DNA from: Paracoccus saliphilus
Lineage (GTDB): Bacteria > Pseudomonadota > Alphaproteobacteria > Rhodobacterales > Rhodobacteraceae
Length of the DNA: 64,000 bases
Direction: 5' to 3'
NCBI RefSeq assembly: GCF_028553805.1
Contig: NZ_CP067140.1
Location: forward strand, 2,914,001-2,978,000
Part shown: positions 9,585 through 19,538 of the stretch, piece after piece
Layout of the letters: the number at the start of each line of letters is the position of its first letter
How positions within the stretch are numbered: the stretch's first letter is position 1
The notes under the pieces: model-generated
The model's input: the letters and a program-made list of their open reading frames with translations, nothing else
What the model was told of the DNA's origin: nothing
The model's database searches: none
Program-made: the position numbers and the translations under genes

Positions 9585-10802
9585 ATGAGCAGCAAGATCG
9601 AAGATATCGACATTCTGGTCTCGGGCGGCGGGATTGCCGGGCTGATCGCGGCGGCCGGGTTCGGGGCCGAGGGTTTCTCGACCCTTTGCGTCGATCCCAC
9701 CCCCCCGGTGACCGAGGAAGCCGCCCGCGGCGCCGATTTGCGCAGCACCGCCTTTCTCGCCCCATCGGTCGATCTGCTGGAGCGCATCGGGCTGTGGGAC
9801 CGTCTCGCGCCCTTTGCAACGCCCTTGCAGATCATGCGCATCGTCGATGCGGGCGGCGCACGGCCCGAGGCGCGCCTGACCCGCGATTTCGATGCCGCCG
9901 AGATCGGTGATGCGCCCTTTGGCTGGAACCTTCCCAATTGGCTCTTGCGGCGCGAGATATCGGCCCGGTTGGAGCAACTGCAAACCGTCCACTTCCTGCC
10001 CGGCATCGGCACCGCCGATCTTGTCCCCCGCGACGAGGGCGCCATGGTCACACTGTCAGATGGCCGCCACCTGCGTGCGAAACTGGTCATCGCCGCCGAC
10101 GGGCGCAACTCGCCCACCCGGCAGGCATTGGGCATCGGGGTGCGGACATTCCGCTATGGCCAGAAGGCGCTGGCCTTCGCCGTCACCCATGAGCACCCGC
10201 ATGAAAATGTCTCGACAGAGATCCACCGCTCGGGCGGGCCCTTCACGCTGGTTCCCCTGCCCGATCGCGACGGGCTGCCATCCTCGGCTGTCGTGTGGAT
10301 GGAAAACGGCCGTGAAATCGCCCGGCTGCGCGCCCTGCCCCGCAAAGATTTCGCGGAAGAGCTGAACGCGCGTTCGGCCGGTGTTCTAGGCCGCCTGAGC
10401 CAGGCCACCGCGCTGACAGAATGGCCGATCATCAGCCAGATCGCCGACCGCTTCAGCGGTCCCCGCACCGCGCTGATCGCCGAGGCCGCCCATGTCGTCC
10501 CCCCCATCGGCGCACAAGGCCTGAACATGAGCCTTGCCGATCTGACCACGCTGATCGACCTGTCCCGCAACGATCCCGGCAATCCGGCGAGCCTCGATCG
10601 CTATAACCAAAGCCGCCGCCCGGATGCCTATGCCCGATTGCTGGGCATCGACGCACTGAACCGCGCCAGTCAGGCCAAGATGCGCCCGCTGCGCGACCTG
10701 CGCGCTGCCGCGCTTGGCGGCTTTTATGGCATCGGCCCGATCCGCCGGATGGTGATGCGCGCCGGGCTTGGCCTGGGTTCGGCGAGAGCCGGCGACGGAT
10801 AA
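9585..10802 (+). CDS. UbiH/UbiF/COQ6-type FAD-dependent monooxygenase
   Basis: The 405-residue flavoprotein hydroxylase probably acts in ubiquinone synthesis on the benzoquinone ring. It shows the FAD-binding ILVSGGGIAGLIAA at the N-terminus, LVIAADGRNSPTRQALGI in the middle (the DG motif of this family), and ALIAEAAHVVPPIGAQGLNMSLAD, a variant of the GDAAH motif in which the usual GD is EA. Which ring position it hydroxylates cannot be read from the sequence. ATG 9585 is used; a GTG two codons earlier is also possible. Confidence 0.85.
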   Translation: MSSKIEDIDILVSGGGIAGLIAAAGFGAEGFSTLCVDPTPPVTEEAARGADLRSTAFLAPSVDLLERIGLWDRLAPFATPLQIMRIVDAGGARPEARLTRDFDAAEIGDAPFGWNLPNWLLRREISARLEQLQTVHFLPGIGTADLVPRDEGAMVTLSDGRHLRAKLVIAADGRNSPTRQALGIGVRTFRYGQKALAFAVTHEHPHENVSTEIHRSGGPFTLVPLPDRDGLPSSAVVWMENGREIARLRALPRKDFAEELNARSAGVLGRLSQATALTEWPIISQIADRFSGPRTALIAEAAHVVPPIGAQGLNMSLADLTTLIDLSRNDPGNPASLDRYNQSRRPDAYARLLGIDALNRASQAKMRPLRDLRAAALGGFYGIGPIRRMVMRAGLGLGSARAGDG

Positions 10803-10878
10803 GCGGTACTGCCCCGGGTTGCTCTTGCTTTCTCTCTGCTATCTGATCGGGATCATAGATCCGATCAGGGGTAACAAG

Positions 10879-11394
10879 ATGCCAAATCAACAATATGCAT
10901 TGGCCATGGCCAGGTACAATCTCTGGCAAAACGAGAACCTGCTGGCCGCCACGGACAGTATTTCAGCCGAGGAACGCGCTAGGGATCGCGGAGCCTTCTT
11001 TGGATCGATCCAAAAGACATTCTCGCACATCCTGTGGGCCGACATGGCCTGGTTGAGCAGATTCGCCGGAACGACGCCCCCCTCCGGCGGCATTCCTGAT
11101 TCGACCACCTTGGCCGATGACTGGGACGATTTTCGAAAGGAACGGCAGAGGATGGACGAACGCCTCCTGCAATGGGCGCATGAGACCTCGCCGGAATGGT
11201 TCGAAGGCGATCTGACCTGGTTTTCAGGCGCGATCGGGCGCGATATCACCAAGCCAAAGAAAATGCTCGTGCTGCAGATATTCAATCATCAGACCCATCA
11301 TCGCGGCCAGATCCACGCGATGCTGACGGCGGCGGGGATCAAGCCCGGCGATACCGATATACCTTTCATGCCCGAGCACTATCTGAACTTGTAG
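10879..11394 (+). CDS. DinB-family protein
   Basis: This is a 171-residue four-helix protein of the DinB/YfiT superfamily. It has the His pattern expected for a divalent metal site: FSHILWADMAWL near residue 50 and NHQTHHRGQIHAML near residue 135. The family includes thiol transferases and many proteins of unknown role. The start ATG 10879 has AGGGG seven bases before it. It is convergent with the RNase R gene. The activity is not known. Confidence 0.85.
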   Translation: MPNQQYALAMARYNLWQNENLLAATDSISAEERARDRGAFFGSIQKTFSHILWADMAWLSRFAGTTPPSGGIPDSTTLADDWDDFRKERQRMDERLLQWAHETSPEWFEGDLTWFSGAIGRDITKPKKMLVLQIFNHQTHHRGQIHAMLTAAGIKPGDTDIPFMPEHYLNL

Positions 11395-11455
11395 CTGCGG
11401 CCATTCGGAAAACGCGAGCAAATCGCCGGTGTATCAAGCCTCGTCCTGAAGCGCC

Positions 11456-13699
11456 TTATTTCTTGCGGCGGCGTTTCTTGGCGCGCTTGATCTCTGCCAA
11501 TCTGGATTTCGTCGAGACCCGGCGCGGGCTACGGCTGCGCTTGCCTTTGCCCGGAGCGCTCGGCAGTGCCTCGCCTTCGAGTTCAAGCAGTTCCAGTGTA
11601 AGCCCCCCGGTGACGGGCACCGCTTCGGCAAGACGTACCGTGACACGTTGCCCGATGCCGACCTCGATCTCCGTATCGGCGCCGATCAGCTTCTGCGCGT
11701 CGGGGTCGAAGTGGAAATATTCCTGCCCGATATCGCGGATCGGCAGCAAGCCATCGGCCCCCGTCTCATCCAGCTTGATGAAGGCCCCGAAACGCTGGAT
11801 ACCGCTGATGCGTCCGGTCATTTCCGTGCCGACCCGGTCGGCCAGATAAGCGGCAAGATAGCGGTCGGTTGTATCGCGCTCGGCCGTCATCGAGCGGCGC
11901 TCGGTCTCGCTGATATGGGTGGCGGTTTCAGAGAGGCGCTCGATATCGCCGTCGGATAATCCGTCCTTGCCCCAGCCATGCCCGGTAATCAGTGCCCTAT
12001 GCACGACGAGATCGGAATAGCGGCGGATGGGCGAGGTGAAATGCGCATAGTTCTTCAACGCCAAGCCGAAATGGCCGAAATTCTCGGGATGATAGTAAGC
12101 CTGCGTCATCGAGCGTAGCGTGGTGATATTGATCAGCTCGTCGAAATCGGTGCCCTCGGATTGGGCCAGTAGCCGGTTCAGATGGCTGGTCTGCAAGACC
12201 TGCCCCTTGGCCAGCGTGAACCCCGATGCTTGCGCCACCTCGCGCAGTGCGTCGATCTTGTCCAGCGAGGGTTCCTCGTGCACCCGGAACAAGAGCGGGC
12301 GCTGACGGCGGGACAATTCCTCGGCGGCGGCGACATTGGCCAGCACCATGAATTCCTCGATCAGCCGATGCGCGTCCAGGCGTTCGCGGAAATTCACCGC
12401 TTTGACGCGGCCATCCTCGGTCAGCTCGATCCGGCGTTCCGGCAGGTCCAGATCCAGCGGCTGACGCCGCTCACGCGCCGATTTCAGTAAGCCGTAAGCA
12501 TGCCAGAGCGGCTTGATCACCGAGTCCAGCAAGGCTTCAGTCTGTTCGTCGGGCTTGCCGTCGGCTGCCGACTGCGCCTGCCCGTATGACAGGCTGGCCC
12601 GGCTGTTCATCATGCCGCGATGGAATGTGTGGCTGACCTTGTTGCCCTGCGCGTCCAGCCGCATGCGCACCGCGATCACCGGGCGATCCTCGCCCTCATG
12701 CAGCGAACAGAGATCCGCCGAGAGCGCCTCGGGCAGCATCGGCACCACGCGGTCGGGAAAATAGGTCGAGTTGCCACGGTTCCAAGCTTCACGGTCCAGC
12801 GCCGAACCGGAACGGACGTAATGCGCCACATCGGCGATCGCGACCCAGATGGTGGCGCCGCCGTCTTCCTCGACGGAACCCGCGACAGCGTCGTCGTGAT
12901 CCCGCGCATCCGCCGGGTCGATGGTGACCAAGGGCAGGTCGCGCAGATCGTCGCGGCCCTTCATGGTCGCGGGCTTTTGCGCCTCGGCCTCGGCGATGAC
13001 CTTGTCGGGGAACTCGTCGGGGATTCCGTGCTGATGAATGGCGATCAGGCTGACCGAGCGAGGGGCTGAAGGATCGCCCAACCGGTCCACGATCCGGGCC
13101 AATGGCAAACCAAGGCGACCTTTCGGCCCGGCCTGTTCGGCTTGCACCAATTCCCCCGACTGCGCCCCGAGCGTGGCATCCGGTCGGACCCGCCATTCAC
13201 GGTCCTGCCCCTTGTCGATGGGCACGATACGCCCGCCCTCGGTCTCCTTGCGGAACACGCCCACGATCCGATTGGGCGCGGCAGCGATGCGGCGCATGAA
13301 ACGCGCCTCGTATTGGTAATCCTCGCCATGCACCTCGACCAGCCGCGAGAGGAAGCGTTCACCTTGCCCCAATGCCGGATCGGCTTCGCGCGGGGTGAAC
13401 AGGATACGCGGCATCGGCCCTTCACCACGCCATTCCAGCGGGCGGGCGAAAAGATCGCCAGAGCCGTCCGGGGCCAGCAGTTCCAGCACCGTCACGGGGG
13501 GCAGTTTCTCGGGGTCGAGATAATGGCGACGGCGGCGTTCAAGCTGACCCTCGGCCTCGAGTTCCTTCAGCAGCCGCTTCAGCTCGATCCGATCCGCGCC
13601 CTTGATGCCGAAAGCCTTGGCGATGTCACGTTTGGAATTGGCGTCGGGATGCTCGGCGACCCAATCCATGATCTGTTGTTTGCTGGGAATCTGGGTCAT
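11456..13699 (-). CDS. rnr: ribonuclease R
   Basis: This is a processive 3'-to-5' exoribonuclease that degrades structured RNA. The 747-residue protein has the full domain order: an N-terminal helix-turn-helix (DANSKRDIAKAFGIKG), cold-shock-like domains, the catalytic RNB domain with the Asp-rich centre TIDPADARDHDDAV, and an S1 domain near residues 640-720 (MTGRISGIQRFGAFIKL). A strongly basic Lys/Arg tail follows. All key acidic residues are present. It is convergent with the DinB gene and stands alone on its strand up to the GNAT gene 40 bases upstream. Confidence 0.95.
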   Translation of the reverse strand: MTQIPSKQQIMDWVAEHPDANSKRDIAKAFGIKGADRIELKRLLKELEAEGQLERRRRHYLDPEKLPPVTVLELLAPDGSGDLFARPLEWRGEGPMPRILFTPREADPALGQGERFLSRLVEVHGEDYQYEARFMRRIAAAPNRIVGVFRKETEGGRIVPIDKGQDREWRVRPDATLGAQSGELVQAEQAGPKGRLGLPLARIVDRLGDPSAPRSVSLIAIHQHGIPDEFPDKVIAEAEAQKPATMKGRDDLRDLPLVTIDPADARDHDDAVAGSVEEDGGATIWVAIADVAHYVRSGSALDREAWNRGNSTYFPDRVVPMLPEALSADLCSLHEGEDRPVIAVRMRLDAQGNKVSHTFHRGMMNSRASLSYGQAQSAADGKPDEQTEALLDSVIKPLWHAYGLLKSARERRQPLDLDLPERRIELTEDGRVKAVNFRERLDAHRLIEEFMVLANVAAAEELSRRQRPLLFRVHEEPSLDKIDALREVAQASGFTLAKGQVLQTSHLNRLLAQSEGTDFDELINITTLRSMTQAYYHPENFGHFGLALKNYAHFTSPIRRYSDLVVHRALITGHGWGKDGLSDGDIERLSETATHISETERRSMTAERDTTDRYLAAYLADRVGTEMTGRISGIQRFGAFIKLDETGADGLLPIRDIGQEYFHFDPDAQKLIGADTEIEVGIGQRVTVRLAEAVPVTGGLTLELLELEGEALPSAPGKGKRSRSPRRVSTKSRLAEIKRAKKRRRKK

Positions 13700-13740
13700 G
13701 GAACGAGCCTAACAGGGAGAGAAAGGAGAGGCGACAGGAT

Positions 13741-14157
13741 TTACAATTCGCGTATCATGTCGCGGTGAGGGATGCCCGCGTCATCGTAGACCTCGCCCGC
13801 CACCTTGAAGCCCAGCTTCTCGTAGAATCCGATGGCATGCACCTGCGCACCAAGCTTGGCATGGGTCACGCCGGGACGTGCCCGCAGAACATCCACCGCC
13901 GCCCGGATCAGCTTGGTGCCAAGACCGGTTCCACGTGCCTTGGCCAATACGCAGACCCGCCCGATCTTGCCCGTCGTCCCGGATTGCAGGATGCGGGCCG
14001 TCCCGACCGGCTCGCCCTCTTCCCATGCCAGAAGATGGATCGCCTGCCCGTCCAGATCGTCCCATTCATCGGCCTCGGCAATGCCCTGCTCCTCGATGAA
14101 CACGGCGTGGCGCAATGCGCGGCAAGCATCGATATCGTCCGTCTCTTCGATCCTCAT
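13741..14157 (-). CDS. GNAT-family N-acetyltransferase (ElaA-like)
   Basis: The 138-residue acetyl-CoA-dependent acetyltransferase has the coenzyme-A loop [21 protein letters not shown] and the C-terminal [27 protein letters not shown], the pattern of the ElaA/YjcF-like group. The acceptor substrate is unknown. Its ATG overlaps the dapE stop by four bases, so it is the distal gene of a tauE-dapE-GNAT run. Confidence 0.85.
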   Translation of the reverse strand: MRIEETDDIDACRALRHAVFIEEQGIAEADEWDDLDGQAIHLLAWEEGEPVGTARILQSGTTGKIGRVCVLAKARGTGLGTKLIRAAVDVLRARPGVTHAKLGAQVHAIGFYEKLGFKVAGEVYDDAGIPHRDMIREL

Positions 14158-15290
14158 GCGAAATACCTTTCCAGGATGCGCTGGTAAATGCCCTGAAGCT
14201 GCCGCACCTGATCCGCGGGCACGCGCTCATCGACCTGATGCATGAATTGGCCGACCAAGCCGAATTCGACCACCGGACAGTGATCCTTGACGAAGCGCGC
14301 GTCCGACGTCCCGCCAGAGGTCGACAATTCGGGCTGCCGTCCACATTCCTCGGTCACAACGGCTCGGACAAGATCGACGAAGGGGCCGGGCTCGGTCAGG
14401 AAAGCCTCGCCCGATATATCCGCCTCGACCGTCAGTTCGACGCCGGTTTCCCCGCTGACCGACTCGGCCCGAGCGGTCAGGTCGCGGGTCAAAGATTCGC
14501 CCGTATGCAGATCGTTGAACCGGATATTGACCACCGCCACCGCCGCCTCGGGAATGACATTCGAGGCGGGGTTGCCGCAATCGATGCTGGTGATCTGCAG
14601 GCCGGTGGGGTCGAAATGATCGGTTCCCTGGTCCAGTGGTTCGGATATCAGCCCGTCCAGATAGCGGGTCAAGGCGTGCAGCGGGTTGTTGGCGCGATGC
14701 GGATAGGCGGCATGGCCCTGCACGCCTTTGGCTTTGATCCGGAAGGTGACCGAACCGCGGCGCCCGATCTTCATCATCTCGCCCATTTCGTTCGGATTGC
14801 TGGGCTCACCGACGACGCAGGCATCCATGCGCTCGCCATTCTCGGCCATCCAGTCGAGTATCGCGCGGGTGCCGTCCTTCGACGCTCCCTCCTCGTCGCC
14901 GGTGACGGTCAGGATCACGGCACCATCGGGCGGGGTCCGGGTGACGAAATCGATGGCGGCGGCGGTGAATGCCGCGACGCCCGACTTCATGTCGGTGGCA
15001 CCCCGACCCCAGATGATCCCGTCCTCGACATGCCCGCTGAAAGGCGGATGCGTCCATGATCCCGTGTCACCGGGCGGCACCACGTCGGTATGACCGTTGA
15101 AACCGAAGCTCTTCGCACCCTTCGCGCCCCATCGCGCGAACAGGTTCGGCGTGCCGTTCCGGTCCACCCGGTGGATCACGAACCCCGCCGCAGCCAGCAT
15201 GTTGCCAAGCAGCACCAGCGCCCCGCCCTCCTCGGGTGTCACGGAAGGGCAGCGTATCAGGCGGGCGGTCAGGTCGGCAGCGTCAGTCAT
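14154..15290 (-). CDS. dapE: succinyl-diaminopimelate desuccinylase
   Basis: It releases LL-diaminopimelate for lysine and cell-wall synthesis. The 378-residue protein is an M20-type dimetal enzyme. The metal and catalytic motifs are [32 protein letters not shown] (the general-base Glu), and the C-terminal [11 protein letters not shown]. The length matches the family. ATG 15290 starts four bases after the stop of the upstream exporter gene. A longer frame to 15326 would run into that gene. Confidence 0.93.
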   Translation of the reverse strand: MTDAADLTARLIRCPSVTPEEGGALVLLGNMLAAAGFVIHRVDRNGTPNLFARWGAKGAKSFGFNGHTDVVPPGDTGSWTHPPFSGHVEDGIIWGRGATDMKSGVAAFTAAAIDFVTRTPPDGAVILTVTGDEEGASKDGTRAILDWMAENGERMDACVVGEPSNPNEMGEMMKIGRRGSVTFRIKAKGVQGHAAYPHRANNPLHALTRYLDGLISEPLDQGTDHFDPTGLQITSIDCGNPASNVIPEAAVAVVNIRFNDLHTGESLTRDLTARAESVSGETGVELTVEADISGEAFLTEPGPFVDLVRAVVTEECGRQPELSTSGGTSDARFVKDHCPVVEFGLVGQFMHQVDERVPADQVRQLQGIYQRILERYFA

Positions 15291-15294
15291 GTGT

Positions 15295-16059
15295 TCAGAT
15301 CCAGAATTCGAATGCACGGCGGACAAGGTTGAGCCCGGTCAGCACCAGAAGCACCAATGTCCAGCGCCGAAACTGCACCACATCGAGCCGGTCCTGCAAG
15401 GCAAAGCCGGCCATCATCCCCGCGAAAGCCGGAACGCATAAGACCAGCGACAGCGGCAGGGTCTGCGCATTCAGTATCCCCGAGGTCAGATGCGCCGCCG
15501 TCAGCACGACCGCCCCCAGCAGGAACACCACACCCTGCACCCGCACCTGCTCGCGCTTTTCAACGCCGACGGATAACAGGTAGACGATCAGTGGCGGTCC
15601 CCAGATTCCCGAGATGCCGCCATAAAGCCCGCCGACGATTCCGGTGACGGCCTCGGCCCGGCGGCGGTGATGCAAGGGCAGGACCAATGACCGTCCCGCC
15701 AACTGCCACAGGGCGAAACCGACGATCGGCGCCCCCAGCAGGATATACATCACCGGCTGCGGAAGCGCCTTTGCGAAACCCGCCGACACGCAGATGAAGA
15801 TCACCACCATCGAGATATGCAGCCGGAAGCGCCAGATCGAACCCCAAGCCTCTTGCGGCCCCTGCCGGAATGCCTGCTGAATATTGGTCAGCAGCGTGGG
15901 CAGGATCAGTGCCGCCAGCGCCGTCGTGGCGGGCAGGATCGAACCGAAGGCCGAGAGCATGATCATCGGCATGGCGAATCCGACCGCGCCTTTCACAAAG
16001 CCCGCAAAGGCCGTGATCGCCATTGCCCCCCAGAATTGCCAAGTCTCGATACCGAACAT
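15295..16059 (-). CDS. TauE/SafE-family sulfite exporter-like membrane protein
   Basis: The 254-residue membrane protein has about seven to eight hydrophobic segments in two repeats. The family features are [21 protein letters not shown] in the first repeat and [21 protein letters not shown] in the second. Members move sulfite, sulfoacetate and other organosulfur anions; the substrate here is not shown. The start at ATG 16059 puts the first helix at the N-terminus. No sulfur genes flank it. Confidence 0.82.
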   Translation of the reverse strand: MFGIETWQFWGAMAITAFAGFVKGAVGFAMPMIMLSAFGSILPATTALAALILPTLLTNIQQAFRQGPQEAWGSIWRFRLHISMVVIFICVSAGFAKALPQPVMYILLGAPIVGFALWQLAGRSLVLPLHHRRRAEAVTGIVGGLYGGISGIWGPPLIVYLLSVGVEKREQVRVQGVVFLLGAVVLTAAHLTSGILNAQTLPLSLVLCVPAFAGMMAGFALQDRLDVVQFRRWTLVLLVLTGLNLVRRAFEFWI

Positions 16060-16253
16060 GAGCGGCACGCTAGACCGAGCGCAGGGGATTGGAAATGCCT
16101 TTTCATGCAGAAGCGGCACGCAAATCTATCGAGCGTCAACCGGGAAGCCAAGACATTAGCCGATTTGCGCCATTCACCGCCCCTTCCGCAGAAACGCCAA
16201 GGCGAAAGCCATGAATTTGCAACGCCTTGACGCAATCGCTACGGGAGCGGCAA

Positions 16254-16691
16254 TCACCCCTTCTTCTTGCCGTCCGACTTGCCCCGCGCCTCGGTCGCGG
16301 CAGCGATGGCATTGGCGGCCTCGTCCTGCATCTTCTGTGCGAAGGTCACCATCTGCGCGGCATAGGCCTCTGCCCAATCGGCGAAATTGCCGCTCTTCAT
16401 GGCCGAAGCCCGCATCTCTTCGCCCTTTTTCTGCATCGTCTGGAACTGCTCTTCCCAAGCGCTCTGCATAGTTTCCCACTGAGTGCGGACATTCTCGCCC
16501 GCCTCGTCGAAATAGCCCTGCATCTGCTTGTTCAACTCTTCTTGGCGCTGCATCGTGGCTTCCTGCCACTTGCGGGCGCTGGCCATCATGTCGTCACCTT
16601 GGGCGTTCATCTGCTCCTGCCATTCGCTGACGCGCTCTTCGAAGCTGCGGGCATTCTCGGCAAGGCTGGAAAACATGTCGGACAGTTTCAT
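16254..16691 (-). CDS. coiled-coil protein of unknown function, phasin-like composition
   Basis: The 145-residue protein is rich in Glu, Gln, Met, Trp and Ala, and is predicted by eye to be almost entirely helical with heptad-like spacing (KWQEATMQRQEELNKQMQGY). It has a Lys-rich tail, GKSDGKKKG. A clear GGGAG site precedes ATG 16691. It resembles phasins and apolipoprotein-like helical proteins in make-up, but no phasin signature is seen and no PHB gene is near. Between it and the exporter gene lie 194 bases with nothing recognisable. Confidence 0.65.
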   Translation of the reverse strand: MKLSDMFSSLAENARSFEERVSEWQEQMNAQGDDMMASARKWQEATMQRQEELNKQMQGYFDEAGENVRTQWETMQSAWEEQFQTMQKKGEEMRASAMKSGNFADWAEAYAAQMVTFAQKMQDEAANAIAAATEARGKSDGKKKG

Positions 16692-16735
16692 TATGCTTCT
16701 CCCTGCGGGGCCAAGGCCCGGCGCGACAGACGCCA

Positions 16736-16788
16736 TGACAAAGCCCGCCCCTCGAATTTCAGCCTGCTGCGAGAGGCGGGCTTTGTCA
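16736..16788 (-). terminator. strong stem-loop terminator after mltG
   Basis: A 14-base arm, TGACAAAGCCCGCC, at 16736-16749 pairs perfectly with 16775-16788, and a CTCG/CGAG extension lengthens the stem. It lies between the mltG stop and the start of the coiled-coil gene on the same strand, so it probably separates the two messages. Confidence 0.65.
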
Positions 16789-16825
16789 AATATGGATCAG
16801 CCGCATGGCGGGTTTCGGGCCGGCT

Positions 16826-18010
16826 TCATCCCCCGCCCTGAACCGGCGTATCCGCAGCCTCGCCCCTTTGCCGCTCGATCTCGCGCCAGCGGGCGACATT
16901 GGCGTTATGCTCGTCCAGCGTCTGCGCGAATGCATGCCCGCCCGAGCCATCGGCCACGAAGAACAGGTAATCGGTCTCCGCCGGATTCAGCGTCGCCCTG
17001 ATCGCGGCGCGGCCCGGATTGGCGATCGGCGTCGGCGGCAGTCCGTCGATGCGATAGGTATTGTAAGGCGTGGTCTCGTTCAGCTCGGACCGGCGCAACC
17101 CGCGATCCAGCACCCCCTGCCCATCGGTGATGCCATAGATCACCGTCGGGTCGGTCTCCAGCCGCATGCCCTGCTCCAGCCGGTTGACGAAGACGCTGGC
17201 CACCTGCGGCCGCTCGTCGGGAACACCTGTCTCCTTCTCGACGATAGAGGCCATGATCAGCGCCTCCTGCGGGGTCTCGTAGGGCAGTCCGAAAGGTCGC
17301 GCCTCCCATTCCTCGGCCAGGATCGCAGCCTGCCGTTCGGCCATCCGGGTCAGGATCGAGTTGCGATCCTGGCCTTTATCGACCTCGTAGGTATCCGGGG
17401 CAAGGCTGCCCTCCTCGGGCAGTTCGTCAATCTCGCCGGTCAGGAAACCGGCGGCTTTCAGCCCCTCGACAACCTGCCAGCTCGTCACCCCCTCGGCCAT
17501 GGTCAGGCGCAGCCGGGCGTCTTCCTGTTCTTCGGCCGAAGCAATCGCCTCGGGCGCGTCCTCGACCGCAGGATTGTAACGCGCGCGCTCTTCATAGGCG
17601 CCGGTCTCGGGGTTGATGTCACGCAGAAGCATGGTGTTTTCCCGCACGCCGATGCGCAGGATCACCTCGGTTCCGCAGGTCGAGGGGCCACCCGTGGTAA
17701 TCGTCCCGATGATATCCTCCATGCTGGCATGGGGCGGCATCAGGTAGCTTCCGAAACGCAGATTGCGCGCCTCGTCCATGTAATCGGCACCGGCGCGAAA
17801 GATATAAGCGTTGGATATCGCCCCCTGTTCGGCCAGCTGCTTGCTGACCGCGTTCAGGCTGGCGCCCGGAGCGATCTCGACGCATTGCGCGATTTCACTG
17901 GGCCCCTGCCCGGTAAATTGCTGCTTGGCCCATGCCACCGCCCCGGCAGCGGCGATCAGCAACACGACCAGCAGCGTGAAGAAATTCGAGGCGATATTGC
18001 GCCAGATCAT
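16826..18010 (-). CDS. mltG: endolytic murein transglycosylase MltG
   Basis: It cuts nascent peptidoglycan strands at the inner membrane and sets glycan length. The 394-residue protein has one N-terminal membrane helix (FFTLLVVLLIAAAGAVAWA), then a periplasmic part with a LysM-like region, and the YceG catalytic domain. The catalytic Glu lies in MASIVEKETGVPDERPQVA, followed by the conserved YNTYRIDGLPPTPIANPG. The start overlaps the fabF stop by four bases, so the two are coupled. A fabF-mltG pair is common in alphaproteobacteria. Confidence 0.93.
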   Translation of the reverse strand: MIWRNIASNFFTLLVVLLIAAAGAVAWAKQQFTGQGPSEIAQCVEIAPGASLNAVSKQLAEQGAISNAYIFRAGADYMDEARNLRFGSYLMPPHASMEDIIGTITTGGPSTCGTEVILRIGVRENTMLLRDINPETGAYEERARYNPAVEDAPEAIASAEEQEDARLRLTMAEGVTSWQVVEGLKAAGFLTGEIDELPEEGSLAPDTYEVDKGQDRNSILTRMAERQAAILAEEWEARPFGLPYETPQEALIMASIVEKETGVPDERPQVASVFVNRLEQGMRLETDPTVIYGITDGQGVLDRGLRRSELNETTPYNTYRIDGLPPTPIANPGRAAIRATLNPAETDYLFFVADGSGGHAFAQTLDEHNANVARWREIERQRGEAADTPVQGGG

Positions 18011-19269
18011 CCATCAACCTTTCCAAGCACGAGACTGGCATTGGTACCGCCAAACCCGAAGGAATTCGACAGCGCCACGTTCACGTTGCGGCGAACGGCA
18101 GCATTGGCGGCAAGATCCAGTTTCGGCTGAACGGCAGGGTTGTCCAGGTTGATCGTCGGCGGGCAGATCTGGTCGCGGATCGCCAGCACGCAGAAGATCG
18201 CCTCGACCGCGCCCGCCGCGCCCAGCAGATGCCCGATGCTCGACTTGGTCGAGGACATCACGGCGTCTTTCGCGCTTTCGCCCATCAGCCGCTCGACCGC
18301 GCCCAGTTCGATCGTGTCGGCCATGGTCGAGGTGCCATGCGCATTGATGTAATCGATCCTGTCCGGCCCGATCCCGGCAGAGCGCAGCGCGTTCTGCATC
18401 GCCCGGTAACCGCCATCGCCATCCTCGGCGGGCGCAGTGATGTGATAGGCGTCGCCCGACAATCCGTAGCCGATCACCTCTGCATAGATCGTCGCGCCGC
18501 GCGCCTTGGCATGTTCATATTCCTCCAGCACGACAACACCCGCGCCCTCGCCCATGACGAAACCGTCACGATCCTCGTCATAGGGGCGGCTGGCCGCCTG
18601 CGGATCACCGGCCCGCTTGGTGGACAGCGCCTTGCAAGCGTTGAACCCGGCAATCCCGATCTCACTGATCGGCGCCTCGGCCCCGCCGGCCACCATCACA
18701 TCTGCATCGCCCAGCATGATCAGCCGCGAGGCGTCGCCGATCGCATGCGCCCCGGTCGAGCAGGCGGTCACGACAGCATGGTTCGGCCCCTTGAAGCCGT
18801 AACGGATCGAAACCTGCCCCGAGATCAGGTTGATCAGCGCGCCGGGGATGAAGAAGGGCGAGACCCGCTTCGGCCCGCGCTCCTTGATCAGCACCGCCGT
18901 CTCGGCGATCGAGGTCAACCCGCCGATCCCCGAACCGATCATCACGCCGGTGCGCAGTCTTTCCTCTTCTTCCTCGGGCTCCCATCCGGCATCCTTCACC
19001 GCCTGCTCGGCAGCGGCCATGCCGTAAAGAATGAAATCATCGACCTTGCGGCGGTCCTTGGGCGCCATCCAGTCATCGGGATTGAAAGTTCCGTCGCTGC
19101 CATCGCCGAACGGTATCTCGCAGGCATATTGCGTCACGACATCCTTGGGATCGAAGCGCGTGATTGGCCCCGCCCCCGATTTGCCGGCCAACAGTCGTTC
19201 CCACGTCGCCTCGACGCCGGAAGCGAGCGGCGTGACCATCCCCAGACCGGTGACAACAACCCTGCGCAT
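18007..19269 (-). CDS. fabF: beta-ketoacyl-ACP synthase II
   Basis: It condenses malonyl-ACP with acyl-ACP in fatty acid elongation. The 420-residue thiolase-fold enzyme has the nucleophile in ACSTGAHAIGDAS and the two catalytic His residues in NAHGTSTMADT and KSSIGHLLGAAG. The C-terminal SNSFGFGGTNASLV is also typical. ATG 19269 follows AAGGATACGC. A longer frame to 19353 has no support. acpP, often just upstream, is not in this stretch. Confidence 0.95.
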   Translation of the reverse strand: MRRVVVTGLGMVTPLASGVEATWERLLAGKSGAGPITRFDPKDVVTQYACEIPFGDGSDGTFNPDDWMAPKDRRKVDDFILYGMAAAEQAVKDAGWEPEEEEERLRTGVMIGSGIGGLTSIAETAVLIKERGPKRVSPFFIPGALINLISGQVSIRYGFKGPNHAVVTACSTGAHAIGDASRLIMLGDADVMVAGGAEAPISEIGIAGFNACKALSTKRAGDPQAASRPYDEDRDGFVMGEGAGVVVLEEYEHAKARGATIYAEVIGYGLSGDAYHITAPAEDGDGGYRAMQNALRSAGIGPDRIDYINAHGTSTMADTIELGAVERLMGESAKDAVMSSTKSSIGHLLGAAGAVEAIFCVLAIRDQICPPTINLDNPAVQPKLDLAANAAVRRNVNVALSNSFGFGGTNASLVLGKVDG

Positions 19270-19505
19270 GCGCGTATCCTTCAAGCAAATCCTCGTTCCC
19301 GACCTGATACACGCGGGCGATGAAGCGCGCAACGCCGCAAGGACAAAACCCACCCGCTTCCGTCGTCGCCTATTGCAATGAAATACCCCCGCACCGCATT
19401 TCAGCGGAACGGGGGCTGCTGTCAGGCTGCGCCTCTTGCCGGGCGGCTGGCTGCTTCGATAGGCGCGCGGGCAACCGTGGAACCCGCACCTTCGCCTGAC
19501 TTAAC

Positions 19506-19536
19506 GAAAGGGGCCGGTCACCCGGCCCCGTCCTTT
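19506..19536 (-). terminator. intrinsic terminator of nrdJ
   Basis: GGGGCCGG at 19510-19517 and CCGGCCCC at 19522-19529 form a perfect 8-base stem with a 4-base loop. Read on the minus strand, it is followed by a T-rich TTTCGTT run three bases after the nrdJ stop. The spacing and base composition fit an intrinsic terminator. Confidence 0.75.
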
Positions 19537-19538
19537 CA